From NCBI RefSeq assembly GCF_913773735.1, contig NZ_CAJYEB010000010.1, positions 173,894 through 237,893 on the forward strand: a DNA stretch of 64,000 nucleotides, written 5' to 3'. The DNA comes from an uncultured Massilia sp. (GTDB lineage Bacteria > Pseudomonadota > Gammaproteobacteria > Burkholderiales > Burkholderiaceae_D). The notes beneath the pieces are model-generated. The model saw only the letters and a list, made by a program, of their open reading frames with translations. It did not search any database and was not told the DNA's origin. Positions 1 through 8,188 of this stretch are shown here, in pieces. Numbering within the stretch: position 1 is the first letter of the stretch; every line of letters starts with the position of its first letter. A program made the translations under genes and the position numbers.

Positions 1-1
1 C

Positions 2-154
2 GTCTGCGAAGCCGTGCTCGAGGCGGACCACACGCCCGTGATCGTCTATCGCGGGCAGGACGGCAAGACCTGGGTGCGGCCCAGGGACGCGTTTTTCGAG
101 ACGGTCGACCCCGCAGACGGCGGCGCCCCGGTGCCGCGCTTCGCGCCGGCCTGA
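2..154 (+). CDS. DUF1653 domain protein, 3' end only
   Basis: Only the last 50 codons lie in the window; the 5' part is outside. The frame reads through PVIVYR, then TWVRP and a short tail ending PRFAPA before TGA. The order VVYR...WVRP...F-ET-V...VPRF is the pattern of DUF1653, a small conserved bacterial domain of unknown biochemical function. The fragment is too short to judge further domains. A palindromic repeat follows the stop codon after 23 bases. Confidence 0.7.
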   Translation, partial: VCEAVLEADHTPVIVYRGQDGKTWVRPRDAFFETVDPADGGAPVPRFAPA

Positions 155-177
155 CATGCCCCCAACGGATGATCGAC

Positions 178-218
178 CTCAAACCGGGGTCAGAGCCCGG
201 CTCTGACCCCGGTTTGAG
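178..218. repeat. Perfect palindromic intergenic repeat (GGGGTCAGAG family)
   Basis: Two perfect 20-base arms (178-197 and 199-218) surround a single base. The arm contains AAACCGGGGTCAGAGCC. A longer two-armed relative lies at 56354-56455 beside a different gene, so this is a dispersed family and not merely a local terminator. No T-tract follows on either strand. The cruciform or hairpin potential is very strong. Confidence 0.85.
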
Positions 219-308
219 GGGGCGCAAGGGGAGGTAATGTTTGCCTTGCGCTCTCATGTCTGGGTTGATCTTGCCGTAAACTAGCGGAACGTCATTCCGG
301 TTCCGTCC

Positions 309-767
309 ATGTCCCATTTCTTTCTACGTAGCGCCTGCGCGGTGCTGTTGCCGGTCCTGGCCGGCGGTTGCGCCACCACCGGCGATTCCACCCAGCAGCA
401 GCTCGAAGTGCACACGATCCTCGACAACCGCGAGGTCGCGGGCGTCGGCTGCGTGCTCGAGAACGATGCGGGGCGCTGGTTCGTCGTGGCGCCGGGGCGG
501 GTGACGGTCGAGCGCAGCCGCCTGCCGCTCACCGTCGATTGCCGCCGCGACGGCGTGGGCGAATCCAGCGAACGGGTCGGCTCGCGCTACGCCAACGACA
601 ACCTGGTCGGCGGCGTCGCCAGCGCCGGCGTCGGCTACTACCTCGACCGCCGCTCCGGCGCCGGTTTTTCCTATCCGGCCACGCTGACCGTGATCCTGCG
701 CGGCGCGCCGGCGCGGCAGGGCGGCGACGGGCAGCCGCCGGTGGCGGCCGACAACCTGGTGTTCTGA
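309..767 (+). CDS. Small hypothetical lipoprotein
   Basis: A 152-residue protein with a typical lipoprotein signal: a hydrophobic segment, then LAGGC, so Cys21 would be lipidated. The mature part has no motif I recognise. It has an early GVGC segment, a Gly-rich stretch (LVGGVASAGVGYY) that could be a glycine-zipper-like membrane patch, and a Pro/Ala-rich C-terminus. The start is the first ATG; the ribosome site is weak. It stands alone, convergent with pepA, and the two share the hairpin at 776-802. Function unknown; a periplasm-facing envelope lipoprotein is inferred. Confidence 0.7.
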   Translation: MSHFFLRSACAVLLPVLAGGCATTGDSTQQQLEVHTILDNREVAGVGCVLENDAGRWFVVAPGRVTVERSRLPLTVDCRRDGVGESSERVGSRYANDNLVGGVASAGVGYYLDRRSGAGFSYPATLTVILRGAPARQGGDGQPPVAADNLVF

Positions 768-775
768 CCCGCCAA

Positions 776-802
776 TGAAAAACGGACGCCAGGGGCGTCC
801 GT
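776..802 (-). terminator. Intrinsic terminator of pepA
   Basis: A 9-bp GC-rich stem (782-790 with 794-802) with a 3-base loop is followed on the minus strand by a T run (777-781). It sits 45 bases beyond the pepA stop. From the plus strand it could also stop the lipoprotein transcript, though the T-tract on that side is poor. Confidence 0.75.
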
Positions 803-846
803 CTTCCAGCGTTGCCGTGCGCGCCCGCGGGCGCGCACGGCGCGCA

Positions 847-2343
847 TCACACGCGGTTCAGCAGGAACGTGGTCAGCAGCGGCACCGGACGGCCGGTGGC
901 GCCCTTCGCCGCGCCGCTCTTCCAGGCGGTGCCGGCGATGTCGACGTGGGCCCAGGTGTAGTTGCGGGTGAAGTTTTCCAGGAAGCAGGCCGCCGTGATC
1001 GAGGCGCCGCCCGGGGTGCCGATGTTCGCCAGGTCGGCGAAGTTCGACTTCAGCTGCTCGTTGTACTGCTCGCCGATCGGCAGGCGCCAGGCGGTGTCGC
1101 CCGCCTGCCTGCCGGCGTCCAGCAGTTCCTCGGCCAGCGCGTCGTGGGCGTCGTCGTGGCGGGTGAAGATGCCCGAGTTGTGGTGGCCCAGCGAGACGAT
1201 GACGGCGCCCGTCAGCGTGGCGATGTCGATCACGGCGGCCGGCTTGAAGCGCTCGGCGTAGGTCAGCGCGTCGCACAGGATCAGGCGGCCCTCGGCGTCC
1301 GTGTTCAGGATCTCGATGGTGGTGCCGTTCATCGCCGTGACGATGTCGCCCGGCTTGGTGGCATGGCCCGACGGCATGTTCTCGCACGCGGCGACGATGC
1401 CGACCACGTTCAGCTTCAGGCCCATCTCGCCGATCGCGCGGAAGGTGCCCAGCACCGAGCCGGCGCCGCACATGTCGTACTTCATCTCGTCCATGTTCGG
1501 ACCCGGCTTGAGCGAGATGCCGCCGGTGTCGAAGGTGATGCCCTTGCCGACCAGCACGACCGGCGCATCGTTCTTCTTGCCGCCGTTGTGCTTCAGGACG
1601 ATGAACTTCGGCGGTTCGTCGCTGCCGCGGGTGACGGACAGGAAGCTGCCCATCTTCAGCGCCTCGAGCTGCTTGCGTTCCAGCACTTCGATGTCGAAGC
1701 CGTAGTCGCCGGCCAGCTTCTTGGCGGTGTTGGCCAGGTAGGTCGGGGTGCAGACGTTCGGCGACAGGTTACCCAGTTCCTTGGTCAGGTTCATGCCGTT
1801 GGCGATGGCGATCGACTGGGCCAGCACGGCCTTCAGTTGCGGCGTCGCCTGGGCCACGGCGATGGCCAGCTTGCGCACGCCCGCGGGCGCCGGATCCTTC
1901 TTGCTCTTCTGCCCGTCGGTGCGGAACTCCGCCTCGTTGGCGCCGACGACGATCGCGCGCACGGCCCATGCCAGGTCGCGGCCTTTCACATTCTCCAGCG
2001 GGAATGCGATAATGCCATCCGCTGCGCCGAGCGTGGCGAAGGCCTTCAGCGTGGCGGACACGGCGCCGGTGAAGCTTTTCTCGCTGACGACGTCGTCGGC
2101 GCCCATGCCGACCAGCAGCACGCGCGCCGCGGTCACGCCGGCCACGCCGCGCAGCAGCAGGGTCGAGCCCGGCTTGCCGGAGATATCACCCGATTTGACG
2201 GCGGCGGCGATGTCGCCGTTCGCATCGAGGGCCTTCGCTGCCTCCGACAGTTTCTTGTTCTCGAACACCGCGACTGCGACGCAGCCCGATTTGGCGGCGG
2301 CCAGCGTGTTTTTTGTGTCGAATGCTTTTATGCTAAAGTCCAT
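847..2343 (-). CDS. pepA: Leucyl aminopeptidase (M17 family)
   Basis: A 498-residue cytosolic aminopeptidase that removes N-terminal residues from peptides, using two divalent metals per subunit. The M17 signature NTDAEGRL is present, and upstream the metal/active-site block [15 protein letters not shown]. The N-terminal half is the variable macro-like domain. The start is the ATG at 2341-2343 (MDFSIKAFD), preceded on the mRNA by GGAGAATCAA, a good ribosome site; the frame stays open further upstream but has no support. It is divergent from lptF, the common arrangement in proteobacteria. In some bacteria PepA also binds DNA; nothing here tests that. Confidence 0.97.
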   Translation of the reverse strand: MDFSIKAFDTKNTLAAAKSGCVAVAVFENKKLSEAAKALDANGDIAAAVKSGDISGKPGSTLLLRGVAGVTAARVLLVGMGADDVVSEKSFTGAVSATLKAFATLGAADGIIAFPLENVKGRDLAWAVRAIVVGANEAEFRTDGQKSKKDPAPAGVRKLAIAVAQATPQLKAVLAQSIAIANGMNLTKELGNLSPNVCTPTYLANTAKKLAGDYGFDIEVLERKQLEALKMGSFLSVTRGSDEPPKFIVLKHNGGKKNDAPVVLVGKGITFDTGGISLKPGPNMDEMKYDMCGAGSVLGTFRAIGEMGLKLNVVGIVAACENMPSGHATKPGDIVTAMNGTTIEILNTDAEGRLILCDALTYAERFKPAAVIDIATLTGAVIVSLGHHNSGIFTRHDDAHDALAEELLDAGRQAGDTAWRLPIGEQYNEQLKSNFADLANIGTPGGASITAACFLENFTRNYTWAHVDIAGTAWKSGAAKGATGRPVPLLTTFLLNRV

Positions 2344-2419
2344 TTGATTCTCCGTTTCGTGTTTGTGACGCGCGTACGCCTCGGGAAACTTCCGGAAACC
2401 TGCGCCAGGCGGCGGTTCC

Positions 2420-2449
2420 TTGACGTTCCCATAAACCTGCAATTATAAC
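2420..2449 (+). promoter_or_regulatory. Sigma-70-type promoter for lptF
   Basis: TTGACG (2420-2425) and TATAAC (2444-2449) are separated by 18 bases, close to consensus in both boxes. A start 6-8 bases below the -10 box would fall at the lptF ATG (2456), so the mRNA may be leaderless. It lies in the 112-base gap between divergent pepA and lptF. Confidence 0.6.
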
Positions 2450-2455
2450 TATCGA

Positions 2456-3604
2456 ATGATTTTCCAACGCGCCCTACAGCGTGAATTGGCCAGCGTGGCC
2501 GGCGCAACCTTCACCGTCCTGTTTTCGATCTTCGTCACCTGGACCCTGATTTCCATCCTCGGCAAGGCCGCGGGCGGCAAGGTCGCTTCGGGCGACGTGC
2601 TGGCGCTGATCGGTTTTTCCGTGCTGAATTATCTGCCAACCATCCTCATTCTGACCAGCTTTATCGCCGTGATCGCCACCGTCACGCGCAGCTACCGCGA
2701 TTCCGAAATGGTCGTGTGGTTCGCCTCCGGCCAGTCGCTGGCGCGCTGGATCAAGCCGGTGCTGCTGGCCGGCCTGCCGCTCGTGATCGCGGTCGCCCTG
2801 CTGGCCCTGTTCGCCACGCCCTGGGCCAAGGGCAAGAGTGTCGAATACATCCAGCGCTTCGAGAAGCGCGAAGACCTCAAGCGCGTGGCACCGGGCCAGT
2901 TCCGCGAATCGACGTCGGCCAACCGCGTGTTCTTCGTCGAAGGCTCCACCAGCGGCTCGACGGTCGTGCAGAACGTGTTCGTCAACAGCGTCGACGCCAA
3001 TGGCAATTCCGTCGTCGTCGCCAAGGAAGGCGTGATCGAGCCGGACGGCAAGGGCGGTTCCTACCTCGTGCTGAAGAACGGCCGGCGCTACCTGGGCCAT
3101 CCGGGCCAGGCCGATTTCCAGTCGATGGAATTCGAGCGCTACCGCATGCGCGTGGGCAACCAGGTCCCCGTGATCGGCATCGACACGCCGCCCGAGGCGA
3201 TGTCGACCCAGACCCTCCTGGCGTTTCCGGATAACCGCTTCGCCGATGCCGAACTGCTGTACCGCATCTCCGCGCCGATCACCTGCGTGGTGCTGATGCT
3301 GTTGGCGATCCCCCTCGGCTTCGTCAATCCGCGCGCCGGCAGCTCGGCCAACCTGATCCTGGCGCTGCTGATCTTCTTCACGTACAACAACCTGACCAAG
3401 CTGTTCGAGAACAGCGTCAAGCAGGGCAAGCTCAGCTTCGCAATGGGCTGGTGGCCGCTGCACCTGTTCGGGCTGCTGACCGTGCTCGCACTGTTCGCCT
3501 GGCGCCTGAACGTCAACCACCGCTGGCATCCGGCCGTGCTGTGGAGCGCGTTCAAGCGCCGCCGCATGCTCAAGGACGGCGCGGCCGCGGAGGGCGCGCG
3601 ATGA
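2456..3604 (+). CDS. lptF: LPS export ABC transporter permease LptF
   Basis: A 382-residue YjgP/YjgQ-family inner-membrane protein. With LptG and the LptB ATPase it extracts lipopolysaccharide from the inner membrane and passes it to LptC-LptA. The usual plan is visible: N-terminal transmembrane helices (about residues 13-35, 50-75 and 95-120), a central periplasmic jelly-roll domain (about 130-270) and three C-terminal helices. The MIFQRALQREL start matches family N-termini, so the start is secure despite the lack of a Shine-Dalgarno sequence. Its stop overlaps the lptG start by ATGA. Confidence 0.96.
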   Translation: MIFQRALQRELASVAGATFTVLFSIFVTWTLISILGKAAGGKVASGDVLALIGFSVLNYLPTILILTSFIAVIATVTRSYRDSEMVVWFASGQSLARWIKPVLLAGLPLVIAVALLALFATPWAKGKSVEYIQRFEKREDLKRVAPGQFRESTSANRVFFVEGSTSGSTVVQNVFVNSVDANGNSVVVAKEGVIEPDGKGGSYLVLKNGRRYLGHPGQADFQSMEFERYRMRVGNQVPVIGIDTPPEAMSTQTLLAFPDNRFADAELLYRISAPITCVVLMLLAIPLGFVNPRAGSSANLILALLIFFTYNNLTKLFENSVKQGKLSFAMGWWPLHLFGLLTVLALFAWRLNVNHRWHPAVLWSAFKRRRMLKDGAAAEGAR

Positions 3605-4785
3605 GGATCTTGCAGCGCTATTTCCTGGTCAATATTTCGCAGGCCGTGGCCTTCGTGCTGGTTGCCCTGCTGGGCCTGATCGCCTTCATGGATCTCACCA
3701 GCGAGCTGCCCGCGGTGGGCAAGGGCGGCTACATGATGCAGCACGCGGTGCTGTACGTGCTGCTCCTGATCCCGGGCCACATGTACGAGGTGATGCCGGT
3801 GGCCGCGCTGATCGGCACCATCTACACGCTGGCGCAGTTCGCCCAGAGTTCGGAATTCACGATCATGCGCGCCTCGTCGATGTCGACGCGGATGGCGGCC
3901 GGCATGCTGTTTCGTATCGGCATCCTGTTCGTCGCGATCACCTTCATCTTCGGCGAACTGGTCACGCCGCGCACCGCGCCGCTGGCCGAGCGCGTGCGCC
4001 TGTCGGCCAAGGGCGCCACGGTGTCGGCCGAATTCCGCTCCGGCATGTGGACCAAGGACACCATCCACAACGGCGGCCTGCGCGGCCCCGTGACGGGTTC
4101 GCGCTTCTTCAACGCGCGCCAGATCCGCCCGGACGGCCAGCTGGTCGACGTGCAGCTGTACGAATTCGACAACCACATGCGCATGCGCGCGCTGATCACG
4201 GCCGCCGCCGCCACCTTCAGCGGCAACGGCATCTGGCGCCTGCAGGACGTGACCGAGACCCTGTTCACCAACAGCCGCACGCTGCCGGTGCCGGGCACGC
4301 CGGTGCCGCGCGGCCAGACCATCCAGAGCACCTTCGCCCAGGACACGGCGGCGGTCGCCACGCGCAAGGTGGCCAGCCTCGACCTCGTGTCGGAAATCAC
4401 GCCGAAGATCCTGTCGGTGTCGCGCTCCGATCCCGAGCGCATGTCGGCCAACGAACTGGCCGTCTACACGCGCCACCTGGCCGAGAACCGCCAGGAGACC
4501 GAGCGCTTCAAGATCGCGTTCTGGAAGAAGATCGTCGACCCGCTGTCGATCTTCGTGCTGATGGGACTGGCGCTGCCGTTCGGCTACCTGCACACGCGCA
4601 GCGGCGGCATCAGCCTGAAGATTTTCGTGGGCATCATGATCGGCGTGAGCTTCCTGCTGGTCAACTCGCTGTTCTCGCACCTGGGCATGCTGTCGACCTG
4701 GCCGGCCTTCCTCACCGCCGTGGCGCCCAGCCTGCTGTACCTGCTGATGGCGATCGGCGCCCTGCGCTGGGTGGAGCGACACTGA
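3601..4785 (+). CDS. lptG: LPS export ABC transporter permease LptG
   Basis: A 394-residue partner of LptF, with the same arrangement of helices flanking a periplasmic beta domain. The N-terminus MRILQRYF and the C-terminal helices around FGYLHTRSGGISLKIF are family-typical. The start is fixed by the 4-base overlap with lptF (ATGA at 3601-3604), which implies translational coupling and fits the need for a 1:1 complex. The stop overlaps the next start (TGATG at 4783-4787). Confidence 0.96.
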   Translation: MRILQRYFLVNISQAVAFVLVALLGLIAFMDLTSELPAVGKGGYMMQHAVLYVLLLIPGHMYEVMPVAALIGTIYTLAQFAQSSEFTIMRASSMSTRMAAGMLFRIGILFVAITFIFGELVTPRTAPLAERVRLSAKGATVSAEFRSGMWTKDTIHNGGLRGPVTGSRFFNARQIRPDGQLVDVQLYEFDNHMRMRALITAAAATFSGNGIWRLQDVTETLFTNSRTLPVPGTPVPRGQTIQSTFAQDTAAVATRKVASLDLVSEITPKILSVSRSDPERMSANELAVYTRHLAENRQETERFKIAFWKKIVDPLSIFVLMGLALPFGYLHTRSGGISLKIFVGIMIGVSFLLVNSLFSHLGMLSTWPAFLTAVAPSLLYLLMAIGALRWVERH

Positions 4786-5171
4786 TGACGACGCCCACCA
4801 AAGCCCTGGTCCTGTTCGCCCACGGCGCGCGCGCCGCATCCTGGGCGGCGCCGTTCGAGCGCCTGCGCGCGCTGGTCGCGCAGCAGCGTCCCGACTGCGC
4901 CGTGTCGCTCGCCTTCCTCGAGCTGATGACGCCCAGCCTGCCGGACGAGGCGGCGCGCCTCGCCGCCCTCGGCGTGCGCGAGCTCGTCGTCGTGCCCATC
5001 TTCCTGGGGCAGGGCGGGCACCTGCTGCGCGACCTCCCGCGCATCGTCGACGCGCTGCGCGCCGCCTGGCCGCAGCTGCAGGTCGAGACCGTGCCCGCGG
5101 TGGGCGAGGATCCCGGCGTGCTGGCCGCGATGGCCGCTTATTGCGCTGCGGCCAGTGCGCCGGCGCCCTGA
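4785..5171 (+). CDS. CbiX/SirB-type small metal chelatase (sirohydrochlorin ferrochelatase candidate)
   Basis: A 128-residue single-domain protein of the CbiX family. Family members insert Co or Fe into sirohydrochlorin with two histidines. Both are in place: FAHGAR near the N-terminus and PIFLGQGGHLLRD in the second half. It is about half the length of double-domain CbiK/SirB enzymes, as in CbiX-small proteins, which act as homodimers. It is the third gene of an lptF-lptG-cbiX string, coupled by a one-base stop/start overlap. No other siroheme chelatase is visible in the window, and the SUMT gene at 8189-8923 carries no chelatase domain, so a role in siroheme for CysI is a reasonable inference. 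Confidence 0.8.
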   Translation: MTTPTKALVLFAHGARAASWAAPFERLRALVAQQRPDCAVSLAFLELMTPSLPDEAARLAALGVRELVVVPIFLGQGGHLLRDLPRIVDALRAAWPQLQVETVPAVGEDPGVLAAMAAYCAAASAPAP

Positions 5172-5180
5172 ATCCAGCAG

Positions 5181-5336
5181 CATTGCATTTTTGAAAAGGT
5201 AGCGCCAGCGTCTACTTTTTCCGTCATTTTTATTGCTCTGGATGTATCTTTTAATGCCAACTGCATTGCATTCTCCGCAATAAAACGTTGGTTTTCGGTG
5301 GTATTTCTGTCGGTAAAGTTATTTCTCCATTGCATT
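5181..5336. repeat. Three direct copies of CATTGCATT upstream of the DUF4214 gene
   Basis: Identical 9-mers occur at 5181-5189, 5264-5272 and 5328-5336, inside the AT-rich 239-base gap before the large surface-protein gene. The rest of the region is GC-rich coding DNA, so three exact copies of an AT-rich 9-mer stand out. They could be regulator binding sites; the spacing (83 and 64 bases) is not obviously periodic. Otherwise the gap holds only AT-rich, promoter-like DNA. Confidence 0.4.
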
Positions 5337-5410
5337 TCGACTTGCCGTGGGGAATCATAATTATCCGTCAGGCCGGCCATGTCCCGCGGCCGCCCACCCG
5401 AAGACCGACC

Positions 5411-8026
5411 ATGCCCACCCCGACTTCCACCATCTACGTTCGTCCCGGCCTGGCCAGCTACACCTGGAGCTATGCCGGCACCTCGCTGCCGTCCGCCGCC
5501 TCGGCCGCATCGTCCGCCGTCACGCGCGTCGCGTTCGACGCCTCCAGCCTGCTGGGCCAGGAAGCCGCGCGCGGCGAGCTGCAGTACAGCTTCGACAACG
5601 GCAGGACCTGGAATGCCTATGCGCTGCCGGTCGACGGCGACGGCGCCTACGTCGCCGCCAGCGGCACGCTGTGGCGCTTCCAGGACCGCAGCGGCGGCGA
5701 TACCGTCACGCCGGACGGCTTCAACGCCCGCTACCTGCTGGCCGACGGCAGCACGGTCACGGCGGTGGCGACGGTGGTGCCGGACACCCAGCCCGTCGGC
5801 CTGACCGGCGCCAGCGACACCATGTTCACGACCATGGCGGCAGGCGCCGTCGTCGACCTGCTGTCCGCCGTCGACACCGGTTCCCAGACCGGCGGGCGCT
5901 GGGCGATCGACGGCCAGTCGCAGCGGGGCCTGTTCAAGGTCGTCTACGATGCCGCCGTCGATACCGCGGCCAGGCTCGTGATCGCCGACCCGGCGCAGAT
6001 CCCGGCCGCGGGCACGGCCGCCTCGGTGACGATCCATTACTACGACCGCTACCAGGTCGACGCCAACGGCAATCCGATCGGCACCGGCGGCGTCACGCGC
6101 ACGCTGCACTATGCGATCGAGGACGGCAATGCCGGTTCGCTGGCCGGCCTGTCGAACGAAGCCAGGGCCGGCGCCGCCAGCGGCGCCTACGCCGGCGCGC
6201 CGGCCCTGGCGACGCTCGGCGGCGGCGGCTTCGTCGCCGTCTGGCAGGCGCCGGACCAGGCCGGCGGCGCGATCCAGGCGCAGCTGCGCGACGCGGCCGG
6301 CAACGCGCTCGGCGGCGCCTTCGCCGTGACTCCGGCCGGCGACGGCGTGGCCGAGGGCGAACCAGCCGTGACCGCGCTGTCGGGTGGCCGCTTCGCCGTC
6401 GCCTACACGGTGCAGGCGGGCGACGCCGGCAAGATCGCCTACCGCGTGGTGGGCGCGGACGGCAGCGTCGGCACCGAGCACGTGCTGGACGCCGCCGCCG
6501 ACGCGGCCATGCCCACGCTGGCGACGCTGTCCGACGGCAGCTTCGTGATCGGCTGGCGCAGCGGCGGCGCGGTGCACGTGCAGCATGCCGGCGCCGACGG
6601 CAATCCGCTCGGCGCGGCCCAGGCCTTCGTGGCGCTGGGCACGGCCTACAGCCCCAGCGTCACGGCGCTGGCGCACGGCGGCTGGGTGGTGTCCTGGGGA
6701 GAAATAGGCGACGGCAACGTCTACGCCGCCCTCGACGGGGGCGGGGCCTTCGTCGCCAACGGCGACGGCTATGCGGCCAGCTACACGACGGCGGCCCCGC
6801 TGCCGCACGTGACGGCGCTGGCCGGCGGCGGTTTCGTGGTCGCCTGGGACAGCTACATCAACGATCCGCGCGGCTTTTCGATCAGCGACATCTTTTTCCA
6901 GCGCTTCGACGACGCCGGCCGCGCGCTCGGCGGGGCGGTCCAGGCCAACGTCGAATCCGGCGGCGGCCGCTACGATGCCGCCGTCACGGCGCTGTCCGAC
7001 GGCGGCTTCCTGGTCGCCTGGCAGGGCGCCGACGGCGACGCCAACGGCGTCCATGGGCGCCGCTTCGGCCCCGACGGCAGCGCCGCCGACGCCACCGAGT
7101 TCGCGCTCAACCAGCTGCGCGGCGGCGACCAGACCAGCCCGGACGTCAAGGCGCTGGCCGGCGGCGGCTTCGCCGCGGCCTGGGTCGACACGGCCGCCGA
7201 CGGCAGCGCCAGCATCGAGGTGCGCGTGCTGCCGGGCGAGGCCGCGCCGCCGGTCTCGGGCGGCACGCAGGATGGCGGATCGGGCAACGTCGCGACGCCG
7301 CCGCCGGCCACCACGCCGCCGGTGACGACGCCCGGCACGCCCAGCACGCCCAGTACGCCCAGTACGCCCAGCACGCCGGTCGGCACGACGCCGTCCACCC
7401 CGGCCACGCCGTCGACCCCCACCAAGGTCCTGGGCAGCGCCGGCCACGACATCCTGGCGGCGCCGGCGGGCGTGTCGGCGCTGGACGGCCTCGATGGCCT
7501 GGACACCGTCGTGTACGGCGGCGCGCGTTCGGCGTACACGATCGCCAGGAGCGGCGCCGACGTGCTGGTGTCGGACACGTCCGGCCTGAGCACGCTGCTC
7601 AGCAACGTCGAGCGTCTCAAGTTCAGCGACCAGTCGATCGCCCTCGACATCGACGGCAATGCCGGCGAAGCCTACCGCCTGTACCAGGCCGCGTTCAACC
7701 GCGCGCCGGACAAGACCGGACTGGGATTCTGGATCGATGCGCTGGATGCGGGCCACGGCCTGCTGGAGGCGGCCCGGGGCTTCGTGGCGAGTGCGGAATT
7801 CGCCAGGCTGTACGGCGCTAACAGCACCGATACGCAGTTCGTCCAGGCGCTGTACCAGAACGTGCTGCACCGCAGCCCCGACGCGGCCGGCTATGCCTTC
7901 TGGCTGGACAATATCGACAACACGACGCGGGCCGACGTGCTGGTGGCCTTCAGCGAGAGCGTGGAAAACCAGGCGCAGGTGATCGGCAGCATCCAGGACG
8001 GCATCGCGTTCACGCCGTGGTTGTGA
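5411..8026 (+). CDS. Large DUF4214 surface/secreted protein with GGGFVVAW repeats
   Basis: An 871-residue acidic, Gly/Ala/Asp-rich protein with no Sec signal or membrane segment. From about residue 255 to 610 it has degenerate ~50-residue repeats, each carrying a form of LAGGGFVVAW, predicted beta-rich. A TPSTPSTP linker follows (encoded by the 9-base repeat at 7328-7381), then one RTX/serralysin-like remnant (AGHDIL...LDGLDGLDTVVYGG...ERLKFSD). Two DUF4214 units end the protein (AYRLYQAAFNRAPD and ALYQNVLHRSPD). Such C-termini are common on type I secreted or surface-layer-like proteins of Massilia relatives, so export by a type I system is inferred. The start is the ATG at 5411; in-frame codons farther upstream lie in the AT-rich leader. 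Confidence 0.8.
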   Translation: MPTPTSTIYVRPGLASYTWSYAGTSLPSAASAASSAVTRVAFDASSLLGQEAARGELQYSFDNGRTWNAYALPVDGDGAYVAASGTLWRFQDRSGGDTVTPDGFNARYLLADGSTVTAVATVVPDTQPVGLTGASDTMFTTMAAGAVVDLLSAVDTGSQTGGRWAIDGQSQRGLFKVVYDAAVDTAARLVIADPAQIPAAGTAASVTIHYYDRYQVDANGNPIGTGGVTRTLHYAIEDGNAGSLAGLSNEARAGAASGAYAGAPALATLGGGGFVAVWQAPDQAGGAIQAQLRDAAGNALGGAFAVTPAGDGVAEGEPAVTALSGGRFAVAYTVQAGDAGKIAYRVVGADGSVGTEHVLDAAADAAMPTLATLSDGSFVIGWRSGGAVHVQHAGADGNPLGAAQAFVALGTAYSPSVTALAHGGWVVSWGEIGDGNVYAALDGGGAFVANGDGYAASYTTAAPLPHVTALAGGGFVVAWDSYINDPRGFSISDIFFQRFDDAGRALGGAVQANVESGGGRYDAAVTALSDGGFLVAWQGADGDANGVHGRRFGPDGSAADATEFALNQLRGGDQTSPDVKALAGGGFAAAWVDTAADGSASIEVRVLPGEAAPPVSGGTQDGGSGNVATPPPATTPPVTTPGTPSTPSTPSTPSTPVGTTPSTPATPSTPTKVLGSAGHDILAAPAGVSALDGLDGLDTVVYGGARSAYTIARSGADVLVSDTSGLSTLLSNVERLKFSDQSIALDIDGNAGEAYRLYQAAFNRAPDKTGLGFWIDALDAGHGLLEAARGFVASAEFARLYGANSTDTQFVQALYQNVLHRSPDAAGYAFWLDNIDNTTRADVLVAFSESVENQAQVIGSIQDGIAFTPWL
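7328..7381 (+). repeat. Tandem 9-base repeat coding for a TPS linker
   Basis: Six consecutive near-copies of ACGCCCAGC sit inside the DUF4214 gene and encode a Thr-Pro-Ser/Gly linker between the beta repeats and the C-terminal module. The middle copies differ only at the third codon position. The copy number could vary between strains without a frameshift. Confidence 0.8.
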
Positions 8027-8049
8027 TGCGGGCGCCGGACTGTTCCGTA

Positions 8050-8133
8050 CGTCGCCCCGGCGCAGGCCGGGGCCCAATGTTGACGCGCCTCGACGGCGCC
8101 GCGATATTGGGTCCCGGCCTCCGCCGGGACGAC
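8050..8133. repeat. Two-armed REP-like intergenic repeat (CGTCGCCCCGG family)
   Basis: Arms at 8050-8078 and 8105-8133 are inverted copies of a 29-base unit starting CGTCG(C/T)CCCGGCG, with three mismatches, separated by 26 bases. Related units occur at 50244-50303, 53536-53565 and 62838-62923, always between genes. It lies between the DUF4214 gene and the convergent cobA-type gene and may also slow transcription there. Confidence 0.75.
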
Positions 8134-8188
8134 GGTTGTCGTCCTGGTCGCTGCGACTGATCTGGACTTGGCCACGATCAAAGCGGCC

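Noticed and set aside
775..2448. 557-codon plus-strand frame over pepA
   Set aside because: Antisense shadow of the unmistakable M17 peptidase.
7328..7381. CRISPR-like short repeats
   Set aside because: Units are 9 bases, contiguous and in frame inside a gene; there are no spacers.
5138..8077. 979-codon frame opposite the DUF4214 gene
   Set aside because: It is Arg/Ala/Gly-rich shadow text without motifs; the plus strand carries recognisable DUF4214 units.
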